Assembly: GCA_014804225.1 (NCBI GenBank)
Contig: JAAVAF010000073.1
Location: 1 to 8,568, forward strand
Direction: 5' to 3'
Length of the DNA stretch: 8,568 bases
Source: Lachnospiraceae bacterium
GTDB lineage: Bacteria > Bacillota > Clostridia > Lachnospirales > Lachnospiraceae
Translations under genes and position numbers: made by a program
Shown here: positions 1 through 5,173 of the stretch, in pieces
Layout: the number at the start of each line of letters is the position of its first letter
Position numbering within the stretch: position 1 is the stretch's first letter
The notes under the pieces: generated by a model
What the model saw: only the letters and a program-made list of their open reading frames with translations
What the model was told of the DNA's origin: nothing
Database searches by the model: none

Positions 1-752
1 ATCATAACATGGTCAACAGATATGTCAATTGTAAAGCTAAAAATATCGCACACCAATTGATAGAAGACAACATCTGCACTGCCAAGCAGCATCAATAAAA
101 CACAGATTAGCGGAATACTGATCACCAATCCTGCGCAGATGCAGAATAAAATATGTGTGTTGTGGGAATGATCTTTTTTTTCTTTCTTTTCTCCTCTTAG
201 CACGGCAAGTTTTTTTGCCGCTCCACGATCATATAAAGGTGCCAGCATTTGACCAAGCACACCGATTCCCAGATGAAAAAGTCCTTTTAAATGCGCGGCG
301 ATACTCCAGCCGGAGATGTCATGCCACGTCTGCAAGAGCAGCACACCAAGTATCATATACATCAAAGCTTTGTTGAAAAACAGTAACACTCCCGAGTCTG
401 TCATACAGTTTAACGCGCCCAGGATAAGCGCCGATGCCACCAAGAAGCGTCTGTACCATGTGGCTTTTGTCCACAAATTACGTTCTTTTGCACAACTCTC
501 CGTATACCTTTTGGTATAATAGCCAAAATACAAGAGGGTTGCGCCAACGAAAAAAGGGTAGGTAATTCCCGCCGAATTGTGAAACAGGCAAAACGTATAA
601 ACCAAAGCATAAATCAGACTTCCCATGCGAAACTGCCGAAAACGTTCCTGCTTTTTGGAAAGCTTTTCTGTTTCCGCCTCATGATTGATTTTGGGCTCGC
701 TCACCCAGTCCATCCCATTCTGTACACCGATATTTATTCCACTACTGTCCAT
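1..752 (-). CDS. DUF4153/DUF4173-type integral membrane protein, N-terminal 250 residues (partial)
   Basis: The ATG at 752 follows a strong GGAGGA site 6-7 bases upstream. The frame stays open to the window edge, so the C-terminal part is missing. The first 40 or so residues are hydrophilic and acidic/basic. Then come several hydrophobic spans (near residues 44-60, 64-80, 103-118, 125-142, 155-170 and 203-225). A lysine/histidine-rich loop (KKEKKDHSHNTH) precedes the last of these. The motif GITYPFF in the first membrane region resembles the GISFPLF-like signature of DUF4153/DUF4173 proteins, and the gene order DUF2975-HTH-DUF4153 is familiar from Clostridia. It is the third gene of an operon, 26 bases after the regulator. 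Molecular function is unknown for the family. The family call is from memory of motif and context, and is moderately sure. Confidence 0.75.
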   Translation of the reverse strand, partial: MDSSGINIGVQNGMDWVSEPKINHEAETEKLSKKQERFRQFRMGSLIYALVYTFCLFHNSAGITYPFFVGATLLYFGYYTKRYTESCAKERNLWTKATWYRRFLVASALILGALNCMTDSGVLLFFNKALMYMILGVLLLQTWHDISGWSIAAHLKGLFHLGIGVLGQMLAPLYDRGAAKKLAVLRGEKKEKKDHSHNTHILFCICAGLVISIPLICVLLMLLGSADVVFYQLVCDIFSFTIDISVDHVM

Positions 753-778
753 TTTTCTCCTCCATTTTCCTCTATTAC

Positions 779-1003
779 TTAATCCTCTTTGTCGTCATCG
801 TCGGGGACATACTCCAAAATATCCCCCGGCTGACAATCCAAAGCCCTACAGATCGCATCAAGCGTTGAAAGCCGCACTGCCTTCGCCTTATTGTTTTTTA
901 GAATCGACAGGTTTGCAAGCGTAATATCAACGTCTTTTGCAAGCTCTGTCAACCCAACCTTGCGCTTTGCCATCATTACATCAAGATTTATGATAATTGC
1001 CAT
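779..1003 (-). CDS. Small Xre/Cro-type helix-turn-helix regulator (YozG-like)
   Basis: This 74-residue protein is essentially one DNA-binding domain. An N-terminal strand (MAIIINLDVMM) is followed by helices with the pattern KVGLTELAKDVDITLANLSIL (residues 15-35, helix-turn-helix) and then LSTLDAICRALDCQPGDILEY (residues 45-65), the conserved end of small Xre-family proteins. The acidic tail (DDDDKED) is probably disordered. There is no sensor domain, so the signal may come from a partner. Its GGAGG site overlaps the stop codon of the DUF2975 gene (TAGGAGG), which implies translational coupling, and it lies in one operon with two membrane proteins. Autoregulation of the promoter at 1528-1556 is an inference. 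Confidence 0.93.
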   Translation of the reverse strand: MAIIINLDVMMAKRKVGLTELAKDVDITLANLSILKNNKAKAVRLSTLDAICRALDCQPGDILEYVPDDDDKED

Positions 1004-1016
1004 TTTGTCCTGCCTC

Positions 1017-1472
1017 CTAGATTGTTAAATCATTCTCAAGCTTATAGTCCACTGCCTTGTCAAACACAAACGCGAGCACTTTGCTGAACAATCCCGCGAT
1101 GACAAAGACAAGAACAAGCACGAGCACGGCAACCGTTGTATACAAAAACAACCGTAACAGACAGACCGCCGCAATGACAAAGCTGTAGGTTCCCATGCGT
1201 TGAAGACTCACCACATTCTCCCTGACAAAGCAGTCATTTTTTAACACGGTGCGAAACATCTTCCGCAGTTCGCCCAAGATCAGCACCGCGAGAATCCCGA
1301 GCACAAAATAGATGCTTACGACCTCCATATATCGGTCCTCAAAATCTTCAAAGTGAATAAAGTCCGACACCAGTTTTACAGACCATGGTAAAGTAACCGT
1401 CACGATAATTCCCGCAAAAAACATGATGTCGAGAAGGTACTTTGTAATCACTGCCACCGTTTCCTTTTTCAT
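1017..1472 (-). CDS. DUF2975-family membrane protein
   Basis: This 151-residue protein starts MKKETVAVITKYLLD. It has about four hydrophobic spans (near residues 10-28, 50-68, 95-115 and 115-137), and the conserved layout of a central loop (LGELRKMFRTVLKNDCFVRENVVSLQ, split here as LRKMFRTVLKND and CFVRENVVSLQ) matches DUF2975 proteins, which usually sit next to a small Xre regulator as here. The frame is open up to 1688, but the start at 1472 is preferred. It has a GGAGGG site 5 bases upstream, and a near-consensus promoter lies just before it, so the longer reading would begin upstream of the transcription start. It is the first gene of the operon. Function is unknown; membrane partner or modulator of the regulator is an inference. 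Confidence 0.88.
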   Translation of the reverse strand: MKKETVAVITKYLLDIMFFAGIIVTVTLPWSVKLVSDFIHFEDFEDRYMEVVSIYFVLGILAVLILGELRKMFRTVLKNDCFVRENVVSLQRMGTYSFVIAAVCLLRLFLYTTVAVLVLVLVFVIAGLFSKVLAFVFDKAVDYKLENDLTI

Positions 1473-1477
1473 CCTAT

Positions 1478-1483
1478 CCCTCC
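1478..1483 (-). promoter_or_regulatory. Shine-Dalgarno site that fixes the DUF2975 start
   Basis: GGAGGG sits 5 bases before the ATG at 1472. The upstream in-frame ATG at 1688 lies in the preceding terminator region and has no such site. Confidence 0.85.
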
Positions 1484-1527
1484 GTTCCAAAACGATTTTA
1501 CTAGTTATTTCCTTTTGACTTTTGTAC

Positions 1528-1556
1528 ATCATAACACTACCGCTATCGTTTTGCAA
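1528..1556 (-). promoter_or_regulatory. Sigma-A-type promoter of the DUF2975-HTH-DUF4153 operon
   Basis: The -35 element TTGCAA (1556-1551) and the -10 element TATGAT (1533-1528) are separated by exactly 17 bases. Transcription would start near 1521, leaving a leader of about 50 bases before the DUF2975 gene. A very AT-rich block with a 12-base direct repeat lies immediately upstream (1561-1593) and may act as an UP element or operator. Confidence 0.8.
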
Positions 1557-1560
1557 TACT

Positions 1561-1593
1561 TTTTTATTGTTTTTCGATAAATTTTTATTGTTT
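1561..1593 (-). repeat. 12-base direct repeat, 21-base period, upstream of the -35 box
   Basis: The plus-strand sequence TTTTTATTGTTT occurs at 1561-1572 and again, identically, at 1582-1593. The 21-base period equals two helical turns, so both copies face the same side of the DNA. The position, ending 5 bases from the -35 box, fits an UP element or regulator binding sites. AT-richness makes chance recurrence less surprising. Confidence 0.6.
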
Positions 1594-1631
1594 ATATAAA
1601 AAGAGGGTGTTTCACCTATAAAAAGAGCATT

Positions 1632-1673
1632 ATAAAAAGACGTCCATCCGATTTTCGGAGAACGTCTTTTTAT
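1632..1673 (-). terminator. Rho-independent terminator of the M15 peptidase/hydrolase operon
   Basis: A perfect 12-bp stem (ATAAAAAGACGT at 1632-1643 with ACGTCTTTTTAT at 1662-1673) encloses a second 5-bp stem (TCCGA/TCGGA, loop 1652-1654). The outer arm supplies the T-run on the minus strand. It begins 27 bases after the hydrolase stop codon. The symmetry means it could also stop plus-strand transcription, but no plus-strand gene ends here. Confidence 0.88.
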
Positions 1674-1699
1674 CCTTCTTTTAATCAAGGAAAATACAA

Positions 1700-2224
1700 C
1701 TACACCACTTCAATCTGACACATTTTCATTGCTTCAAGCGCGTTTTTATGACTTTCAGGCGTCACGCCCGCGCAACAGCGCTCTACAACACGGATTGTCA
1801 CCTCCGGCAGATTTGCCTTAATTAAAAGCGCATTAGAAATGACACAGATATCCGTACAGAGTCCGATCAGCGTCACACACTCAAGCGACGCAAGTGATTT
1901 CAAATAATCCGCAAGCTCCACGGAACCAAAGGTCAGTTTATCAAATACTTTCTTTTCGTCAAGCCGTAAAGCCTCAAGTTTTTTGTCAATCTGCCACCCA
2001 TCGCTTCCTTTTATGCAGTGTGGCACGGGAAGCTTTTTTCCCTCCTGTGTTTCCAGATAATTGTCAAAATGTGTATCGCGCGTAAATACGACTTCTCCGT
2101 CAAAGCCCTTTATCATTTCCGCCACATTGTCAACAATCTGCACCGCCTCGCTTGTCCCAAGTGCGCCGTCAATAAAATCCTTCTGCATATCTACCACAAC
2201 CAGTACATTTCTTAGATCATTCAT
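1700..2224 (-). CDS. Nicotinamidase/isochorismatase-family cysteine hydrolase
   Basis: This 174-residue soluble protein has the alpha/beta hydrolase-like isochorismatase fold. The catalytic triad is visible: Asp12 in VVDMQKDF, Lys96 in VFDKLTFGS and Cys127 in GLCTDICV. A nicotinamidase-type metal site is also present, Asp50 and His52 in TRDTH plus His69 in PVPHC. This favours nicotinamidase or a related amidase over true isochorismatase. Nicotinamidase would convert nicotinamide to nicotinate in NAD salvage, but the substrate cannot be read from sequence and the protein is somewhat shorter than E. coli PncA. The ATG at 2224 is used because GGGAGG sits 10 bases upstream; an ATG at 2263 in frame would overlap the M15 gene and lacks a site. 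It lies 16 bases behind the M15 peptidase, in the same operon. Confidence 0.88.
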   Translation of the reverse strand: MNDLRNVLVVVDMQKDFIDGALGTSEAVQIVDNVAEMIKGFDGEVVFTRDTHFDNYLETQEGKKLPVPHCIKGSDGWQIDKKLEALRLDEKKVFDKLTFGSVELADYLKSLASLECVTLIGLCTDICVISNALLIKANLPEVTIRVVERCCAGVTPESHKNALEAMKMCQIEVV

Positions 2225-2240
2225 TGTTTTCGTGCCTCCC

Positions 2241-3122
2241 TTATTTGTTTGGTTCCTTATCAAAATGTTGATAATCCTGTGGGTTATTCCATGTGCCGCC
2301 CCACCGAAAGCCGTGTTCCGTAAAAAGCTGATAACACAAATCTTCTTTGTCTATTTTATACGGAAAATCCTTACTTCTGTCAACATATTCGTCACTTCCT
2401 TCCGGAAAGCTTTTGGAGCTTCCGTCGGAGTATTTGCGCACACACGGATTATAGAACGGATTAATGTCAATCGCCATCCCATAACTATGCCTTGAAAGCT
2501 TGTTTGTGCCTTCCACCGGTCTATAATTGAACGCTGACGTGTTGTTTGCCTGCATGGACAGTTCGTCATCTCCGCCGTACTCGTCAACAAGCTCCATGCG
2601 CTCGATCGGATACCGGTTCTCATAAAGCACACGCATTATTTCAAGAATATCATCGGCAATCACCTTATTGACAATCAGCTCTCCTACGTGTTCCTCTGCA
2701 TCAAACCCTACATAAAGCACTTGAAGATAACGCAAATCCTCAAGCACAATTTCCTCATTTTCCACGTAGGAGCAGCCGTTTATTCTCGCATATATCTCAT
2801 CCGTTATAACGCTCTGTGTAAAATATTCCTGTGGATCTTTGTTTTCTGACACTTGTGTCATGTTCTCTTCATTTTCCATAACACTTTCCGTTTCCAGCTC
2901 TTGCATAATGCTGCCGGTTGTATCGTTTTGTATTTCTTCTTCGGTTTTTCTTTCCGTATTCTGCTCTAAAATCGGCTCTTCTATTTCTGACATCTGTGTC
3001 ATATTTTCACCATCTTCGCTTACTGTAGCATAGATAGCAATACTGATACTTAAAAGCATCAACAATATGATCAATATAAGCAGCACAATCAACTGCACTG
3101 TCCGATTTTTCTTGTTTCTCAT
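2241..3122 (-). CDS. Membrane-anchored M15-family metallopeptidase (D-alanyl-D-alanine carboxypeptidase type)
   Basis: The protein has 293 residues. A short basic N-terminus (MRNKKNR) leads into one hydrophobic helix (residues 9-31), which acts as an uncleaved anchor or signal sequence. An acidic Glu/Asn/Thr-rich linker (about 34-105) follows, then the catalytic domain (about 110-293). The zinc ligands of the M15_4 type are all present: His212 and Asp219 in SRHSYGMAIDINPF, and His286 in DYQHFD. Typical flanking motifs FNYRPVEGT and GFRWGGTW are also seen. It probably trims D-Ala or a related bond in peptidoglycan at the outer membrane face. The linker carries a repeated heptad-like unit (ENMTQMSE at 39-46, ENMTQVSE at 86-93). 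The start has a GAGG site 13 bases upstream, rather far, and a near-consensus promoter. It is co-transcribed with the downstream hydrolase. Confidence 0.92.
   Translation of the reverse strand: MRNKKNRTVQLIVLLILIILLMLLSISIAIYATVSEDGENMTQMSEIEEPILEQNTERKTEEEIQNDTTGSIMQELETESVMENEENMTQVSENKDPQEYFTQSVITDEIYARINGCSYVENEEIVLEDLRYLQVLYVGFDAEEHVGELIVNKVIADDILEIMRVLYENRYPIERMELVDEYGGDDELSMQANNTSAFNYRPVEGTNKLSRHSYGMAIDINPFYNPCVRKYSDGSSKSFPEGSDEYVDRSKDFPYKIDKEDLCYQLFTEHGFRWGGTWNNPQDYQHFDKEPNK
2844..3008 (-). repeat. Imperfect 24-base repeat in the M15 linker
   Basis: Two copies (2844-2867 and 2985-3008) differ at only five positions and lie 141 bases (47 codons) apart. They encode the two ENMTQ-M/V-SE units of the stalk. 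This looks like an internal duplication that lengthened the stalk. Confidence 0.6.
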
Positions 3123-3180
3123 AGCGCTTTTCTATCCTCGTTCTTTCTTCTACTTCCCGTGCTTTTACACTTCTTTTTCC

Positions 3181-3209
3181 ATTCTAATCGAAAAACCTTT
3201 GCTCGTCAA
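3181..3209 (-). promoter_or_regulatory. Sigma-A-type promoter of the M15 peptidase operon
   Basis: TTGACG (3209-3204) and TAGAAT (3186-3181) are separated by 17 bases. Transcription would start near 3174, giving a leader of about 50 bases before the ATG at 3122. No clear terminator lies between this promoter and the end of the metallophosphoesterase gene at 3231, so read-through from upstream is possible. Confidence 0.82.
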
Positions 3210-3230
3210 TTTCTTTGTAAGGTTCAAGCA

Positions 3231-4052
3231 TTACAACAGTGAAACAGGTCCTCCTATTTTTTCCCGTGCCACATACAAAGAATAATCCGGTCTGACGCTC
3301 ATGTACCATTTTACTAACGTCATAGCACCTTGTTCAATTTCAATGCAAGTGATACAACGCGGATGAACGCAGCTTCCCGTATTATAATAATACGCAGGTT
3401 CCTCAGGCATTATAGGGCGATGCGTGTGCCCGGTAATCAAAATATGTTTGGTTTGGACTGCCCAATTCCTTAAGCGTGTTTCGCAGTTGCTTTTCACATG
3501 GTAATTTTTCGCCGCACTAGTCGGATCCAGCACGCCAACGCTTTCCAACGGACTCCAGATATATCTCACAAGAAAGCACGCCACCCGCCAAAACGTAGAA
3601 TTGAGCAGACTTGCCTGATGACCATGCGTCAAATAAAGCGCGCGCTGCGGCATATTAGGCGGGCACAGGATGATTCCCTCATGAAAGGAAAACATCGGAC
3701 AGCAGGATTTTTTCTTTTTTATCATATCATGATTACCGTAAATCAGATACAACCTGTTTTGCCTGCAGAATTTCTGAAACATCTCAAATGTCGTTTCATG
3801 CACTTCGACAATGTTTTTCATGCTACGATTTTCCCACAGCTCATCGCCGTCGCCAAGTTCAATATAAGTAAATCCGTTTTTATAATAGTGTTCCAACGCT
3901 GCATAATATAAATGTTGATTTTTCAAAAAATTATCGGAGGTGGTGCCAACACCCCTGTGACAATCGCTCATTAAAACATATCGAGAACGATTTGTGAGCG
4001 GAAGTACAGGGGCCTTTTCAAAAGCACGCACCAAACGTGACGAAGTGCTCAC
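3231..4052 (-). CDS. Calcineurin-like metallophosphoesterase
   Basis: The 273-residue protein carries the full set of family metal-binding motifs: Asp30-x-His32 (SDCHRG), Asp68 (GDGDE), Asn107-His108-Asp109 (GNHD), His143/His145 (THGH) and His209-x-His211 (GHTHRP). It is therefore probably an active two-metal phosphoesterase. The overall layout recalls UDP-2,3-diacylglucosamine-hydrolase-like and phosphoprotein-phosphatase-like members; the substrate is unknown. No signal peptide or membrane span is seen. The GTG at 4052 is chosen because it has GAGGG 5 bases upstream and overlaps the previous stop codon as GTGA, the usual coupled junction. An in-frame ATG at 4073 (7 residues longer) has no Shine-Dalgarno site. 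It is the second gene of an operon with the DUF4474 protein. Confidence 0.92.
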   Translation of the reverse strand: MSTSSRLVRAFEKAPVLPLTNRSRYVLMSDCHRGVGTTSDNFLKNQHLYYAALEHYYKNGFTYIELGDGDELWENRSMKNIVEVHETTFEMFQKFCRQNRLYLIYGNHDMIKKKKSCCPMFSFHEGIILCPPNMPQRALYLTHGHQASLLNSTFWRVACFLVRYIWSPLESVGVLDPTSAAKNYHVKSNCETRLRNWAVQTKHILITGHTHRPIMPEEPAYYYNTGSCVHPRCITCIEIEQGAMTLVKWYMSVRPDYSLYVAREKIGGPVSLL

Positions 4053-4062
4053 ATTCGCCCTC
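4049..4062 (-). promoter_or_regulatory. Coupled stop/start junction with Shine-Dalgarno site
   Basis: GAGGG at 4062-4058, a 5-base spacer, and GTG at 4052-4050 overlap the TGA at 4051-4049 that ends the DUF4474 frame. This arrangement points to re-initiation by ribosomes finishing the upstream gene and decides the start of the metallophosphoesterase. Confidence 0.75.
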
Positions 4063-4966
4063 GACAACGGCATCTTTTTTTGTGGCAGCGTTTATTGAAT
4101 CGACACATCCGAAGCAGTCTCCTAAAAGCTGCGGGAAGATAATAGTACAAGCATAAAATTCTGTCCGCCCTACTCTCAAAGGGCCTTGTAATCCATAAAT
4201 ATAATCTGCAGTAAATCCTGTTTTTCCATTGAGAAAAGCGGCGCCAGAATCGTGTCGTTAAGTTATAATCTGTCTCTTTTGGTCTGAAAAATGTAAATGT
4301 CAGCGACAAGCCACACAGTATTAAATCATGTTGTGCATACCCTGCCCGATACATTCCGTTCATAAAGGCACACACCATTTCTCTGTTCGGAAACGTCAGC
4401 GTTGCTTTCATATACAAATCATAAGGTTGGGAAAATTGTCCCGTTAAAAATGCCGTAATCCACCAATGTTTCTGGCAAATTCGGACACAGTCACCATCTT
4501 TATCGCAAAGTACAAAAGAACCCGACAACAATTCTTCATCTGATGCGCATTCAAACAGCGTCGTTTTGTAATCTTTCTCTTCAACGATTTCATCTGCATG
4601 GTAAATACCGATTTCTGCTCCGGTATTAATACCATATTGTCCTTTCCAAAATTCAATCAGCCATGTTCTGCCTTGATAGTCGAAATAAATTGGCAGCGCA
4701 TCAAAAACCATCTTAAAGCGGGGTGCCATATAATCATAAAACCAAGTATAGCCAGCGTTTCGCTGCCATGCGTCCAACTGAGAAGAAAAGAAACCGCACT
4801 GACAATGATAATCATACCCAAACGGCTTTACGAGTTCTTCTATTTCGGAACATTTCCGGCATTCGTCCATACACCTGATTTTTTTGATGATCCGCTTTTT
4901 TCGTGTGTGAAAGAAAATACAGCAAACAAGTGCAAGCAGGAATAAAACAAATAAGAAAAAATACAT
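4049..4966 (-). CDS. Membrane-anchored DUF4474-type protein
   Basis: The protein has 305 residues. An N-terminal hydrophobic helix (residues 2-19) is followed by a basic stop (RKKRIIKK), so the bulk is probably cytoplasmic. The segment 48-125 holds GYDYHCQCGFFSSQLDAWQ and then PIYFDYQGRTWLIEFWKGQYG, with GAEIGIY; I recognise this as the DUF4474 core, a family of unknown function common in Lachnospiraceae. There are about 19 cysteines, including CMDECRKC (32-39) and a basic Cys-rich tail (RCHKKRCRCRGR, 293-304). Whether these bind metal is unknown. The start at 4966 has only a weak AGGA site, at 12 bases. It is the first gene of an operon, and its stop codon overlaps the start of the metallophosphoesterase. 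Confidence 0.78.
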   Translation of the reverse strand: MYFFLFVLFLLALVCCIFFHTRKKRIIKKIRCMDECRKCSEIEELVKPFGYDYHCQCGFFSSQLDAWQRNAGYTWFYDYMAPRFKMVFDALPIYFDYQGRTWLIEFWKGQYGINTGAEIGIYHADEIVEEKDYKTTLFECASDEELLSGSFVLCDKDGDCVRICQKHWWITAFLTGQFSQPYDLYMKATLTFPNREMVCAFMNGMYRAGYAQHDLILCGLSLTFTFFRPKETDYNLTTRFWRRFSQWKNRIYCRLYLWITRPFESRADRILCLYYYLPAAFRRLLRMCRFNKRCHKKRCRCRGRM

Positions 4967-4969
4967 AAT

Positions 4970-5015
4970 TCATATTCCGTCCTGTCATTTTATTATAGTT
5001 TATGTCGGAATATGA
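4970..5015 (-). promoter_or_regulatory. Promoter -10 box flanked by a 10-bp inverted repeat (putative operator)
   Basis: A perfect TATAAT lies at 4997-4992 on the minus strand, with a likely start near 4985, but no recognisable -35 box is found 16-18 bases upstream. Two perfect inverted half-sites, TCATATTCCG at 4970-4979 and CGGAATATGA at 5006-5015, bracket the -10 box. One half-site lies in the -10/-35 spacer, the other beside the start codon. The upstream arm is outside the transcript, so this is not an RNA hairpin. Binding by a dimeric or looping repressor is an inference. Confidence 0.55.
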
Positions 5016-5023
5016 TATTTTGT

Positions 5024-5054
5024 GTAAAAAAACGCAAGCTCAGCAGCTTGCGTT
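5024..5054 (-). terminator. Strong rho-independent terminator downstream of the chemoreceptor gene
   Basis: A perfect 10-bp stem (AACGCAAGCT at 5031-5040, AGCTTGCGTT at 5045-5054) with a 4-base loop is followed on the minus strand by a run of seven or more T. It also insulates the DUF4474 promoter that begins about 10 bases further on. Confidence 0.88.
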
Positions 5055-5055
5055 C

Positions 5056-5080
5056 AAAGAATTTGCTTTGCAAATTCTTT
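5056..5080. repeat. Perfect 11-bp hairpin between two terminators
   Basis: AAAGAATTTGC (5056-5066) and GCAAATTCTTT (5070-5080) are perfect inverted arms around TTT. It is AT-rich and directly abuts the terminator at 5024-5054. It has no T-run beyond its own stem. It may be an RNA 3'-end structure or part of a compound terminator. Confidence 0.6.
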
Positions 5081-5125
5081 CTTAAATGGTTTATGCTGTC
5101 GCAATTTTCTATCGGATAAAAAGCG

Positions 5126-5167
5126 GAAAAATTAGCGGCGACCCATTTTTAGGATCACCGCCATTTT
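5126..5167 (-). terminator. First terminator after the chemoreceptor gene, possibly bidirectional
   Basis: GGCGGTGATCC (5162-5152) can pair with GGGTCGCCGCT (5144-5134) over 11 positions including three G-T wobbles, with a 7-base loop. On the minus strand T5 follows (5131-5127); on the plus strand T6 follows (5164-5169). It starts 12 bases after the chemoreceptor stop codon. Confidence 0.7.
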
Positions 5168-5173
5168 TTAGTT

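Noticed and set aside
410..610. 66-codon minus-strand frame within the DUF4153-type gene
   Set aside because: It is an alternative frame of the longer membrane-protein gene, which has a good Shine-Dalgarno site and coherent hydrophobic segments.
1473..1688. 72-residue N-terminal extension of the DUF2975 protein
   Set aside because: It would cross the operon promoter and reach into the upstream terminator; GGAGGG before 1472 fixes the shorter start.
2061..2495. 144-codon plus-strand frame across the hydrolase and M15 genes
   Set aside because: It is antisense to two well-supported enzymes, shows no family signature, and lacks initiation signals.
3215..3236. TTGTAA...TTACAA inverted repeat at the end of the metallophosphoesterase gene as a terminator
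   Set aside because: The stem is only 6 bp and AT-rich, with no T-run after it on the minus strand.
4053..4073. ATG start of the metallophosphoesterase at 4073
   Set aside because: It is preceded by an A-run with no Shine-Dalgarno site, while the GTG at 4052 has GAGGG at 5 bases and a GTGA overlap. The ATG cannot be fully excluded; it would add only 7 residues.
4074..4082. A7 run in the gene overlap as a frameshift site fusing DUF4474 to the phosphoesterase
   Set aside because: The codon phasing (CAC AAA AAA AGA) is not a canonical slippery heptamer, and ordinary stop/start coupling explains the junction.
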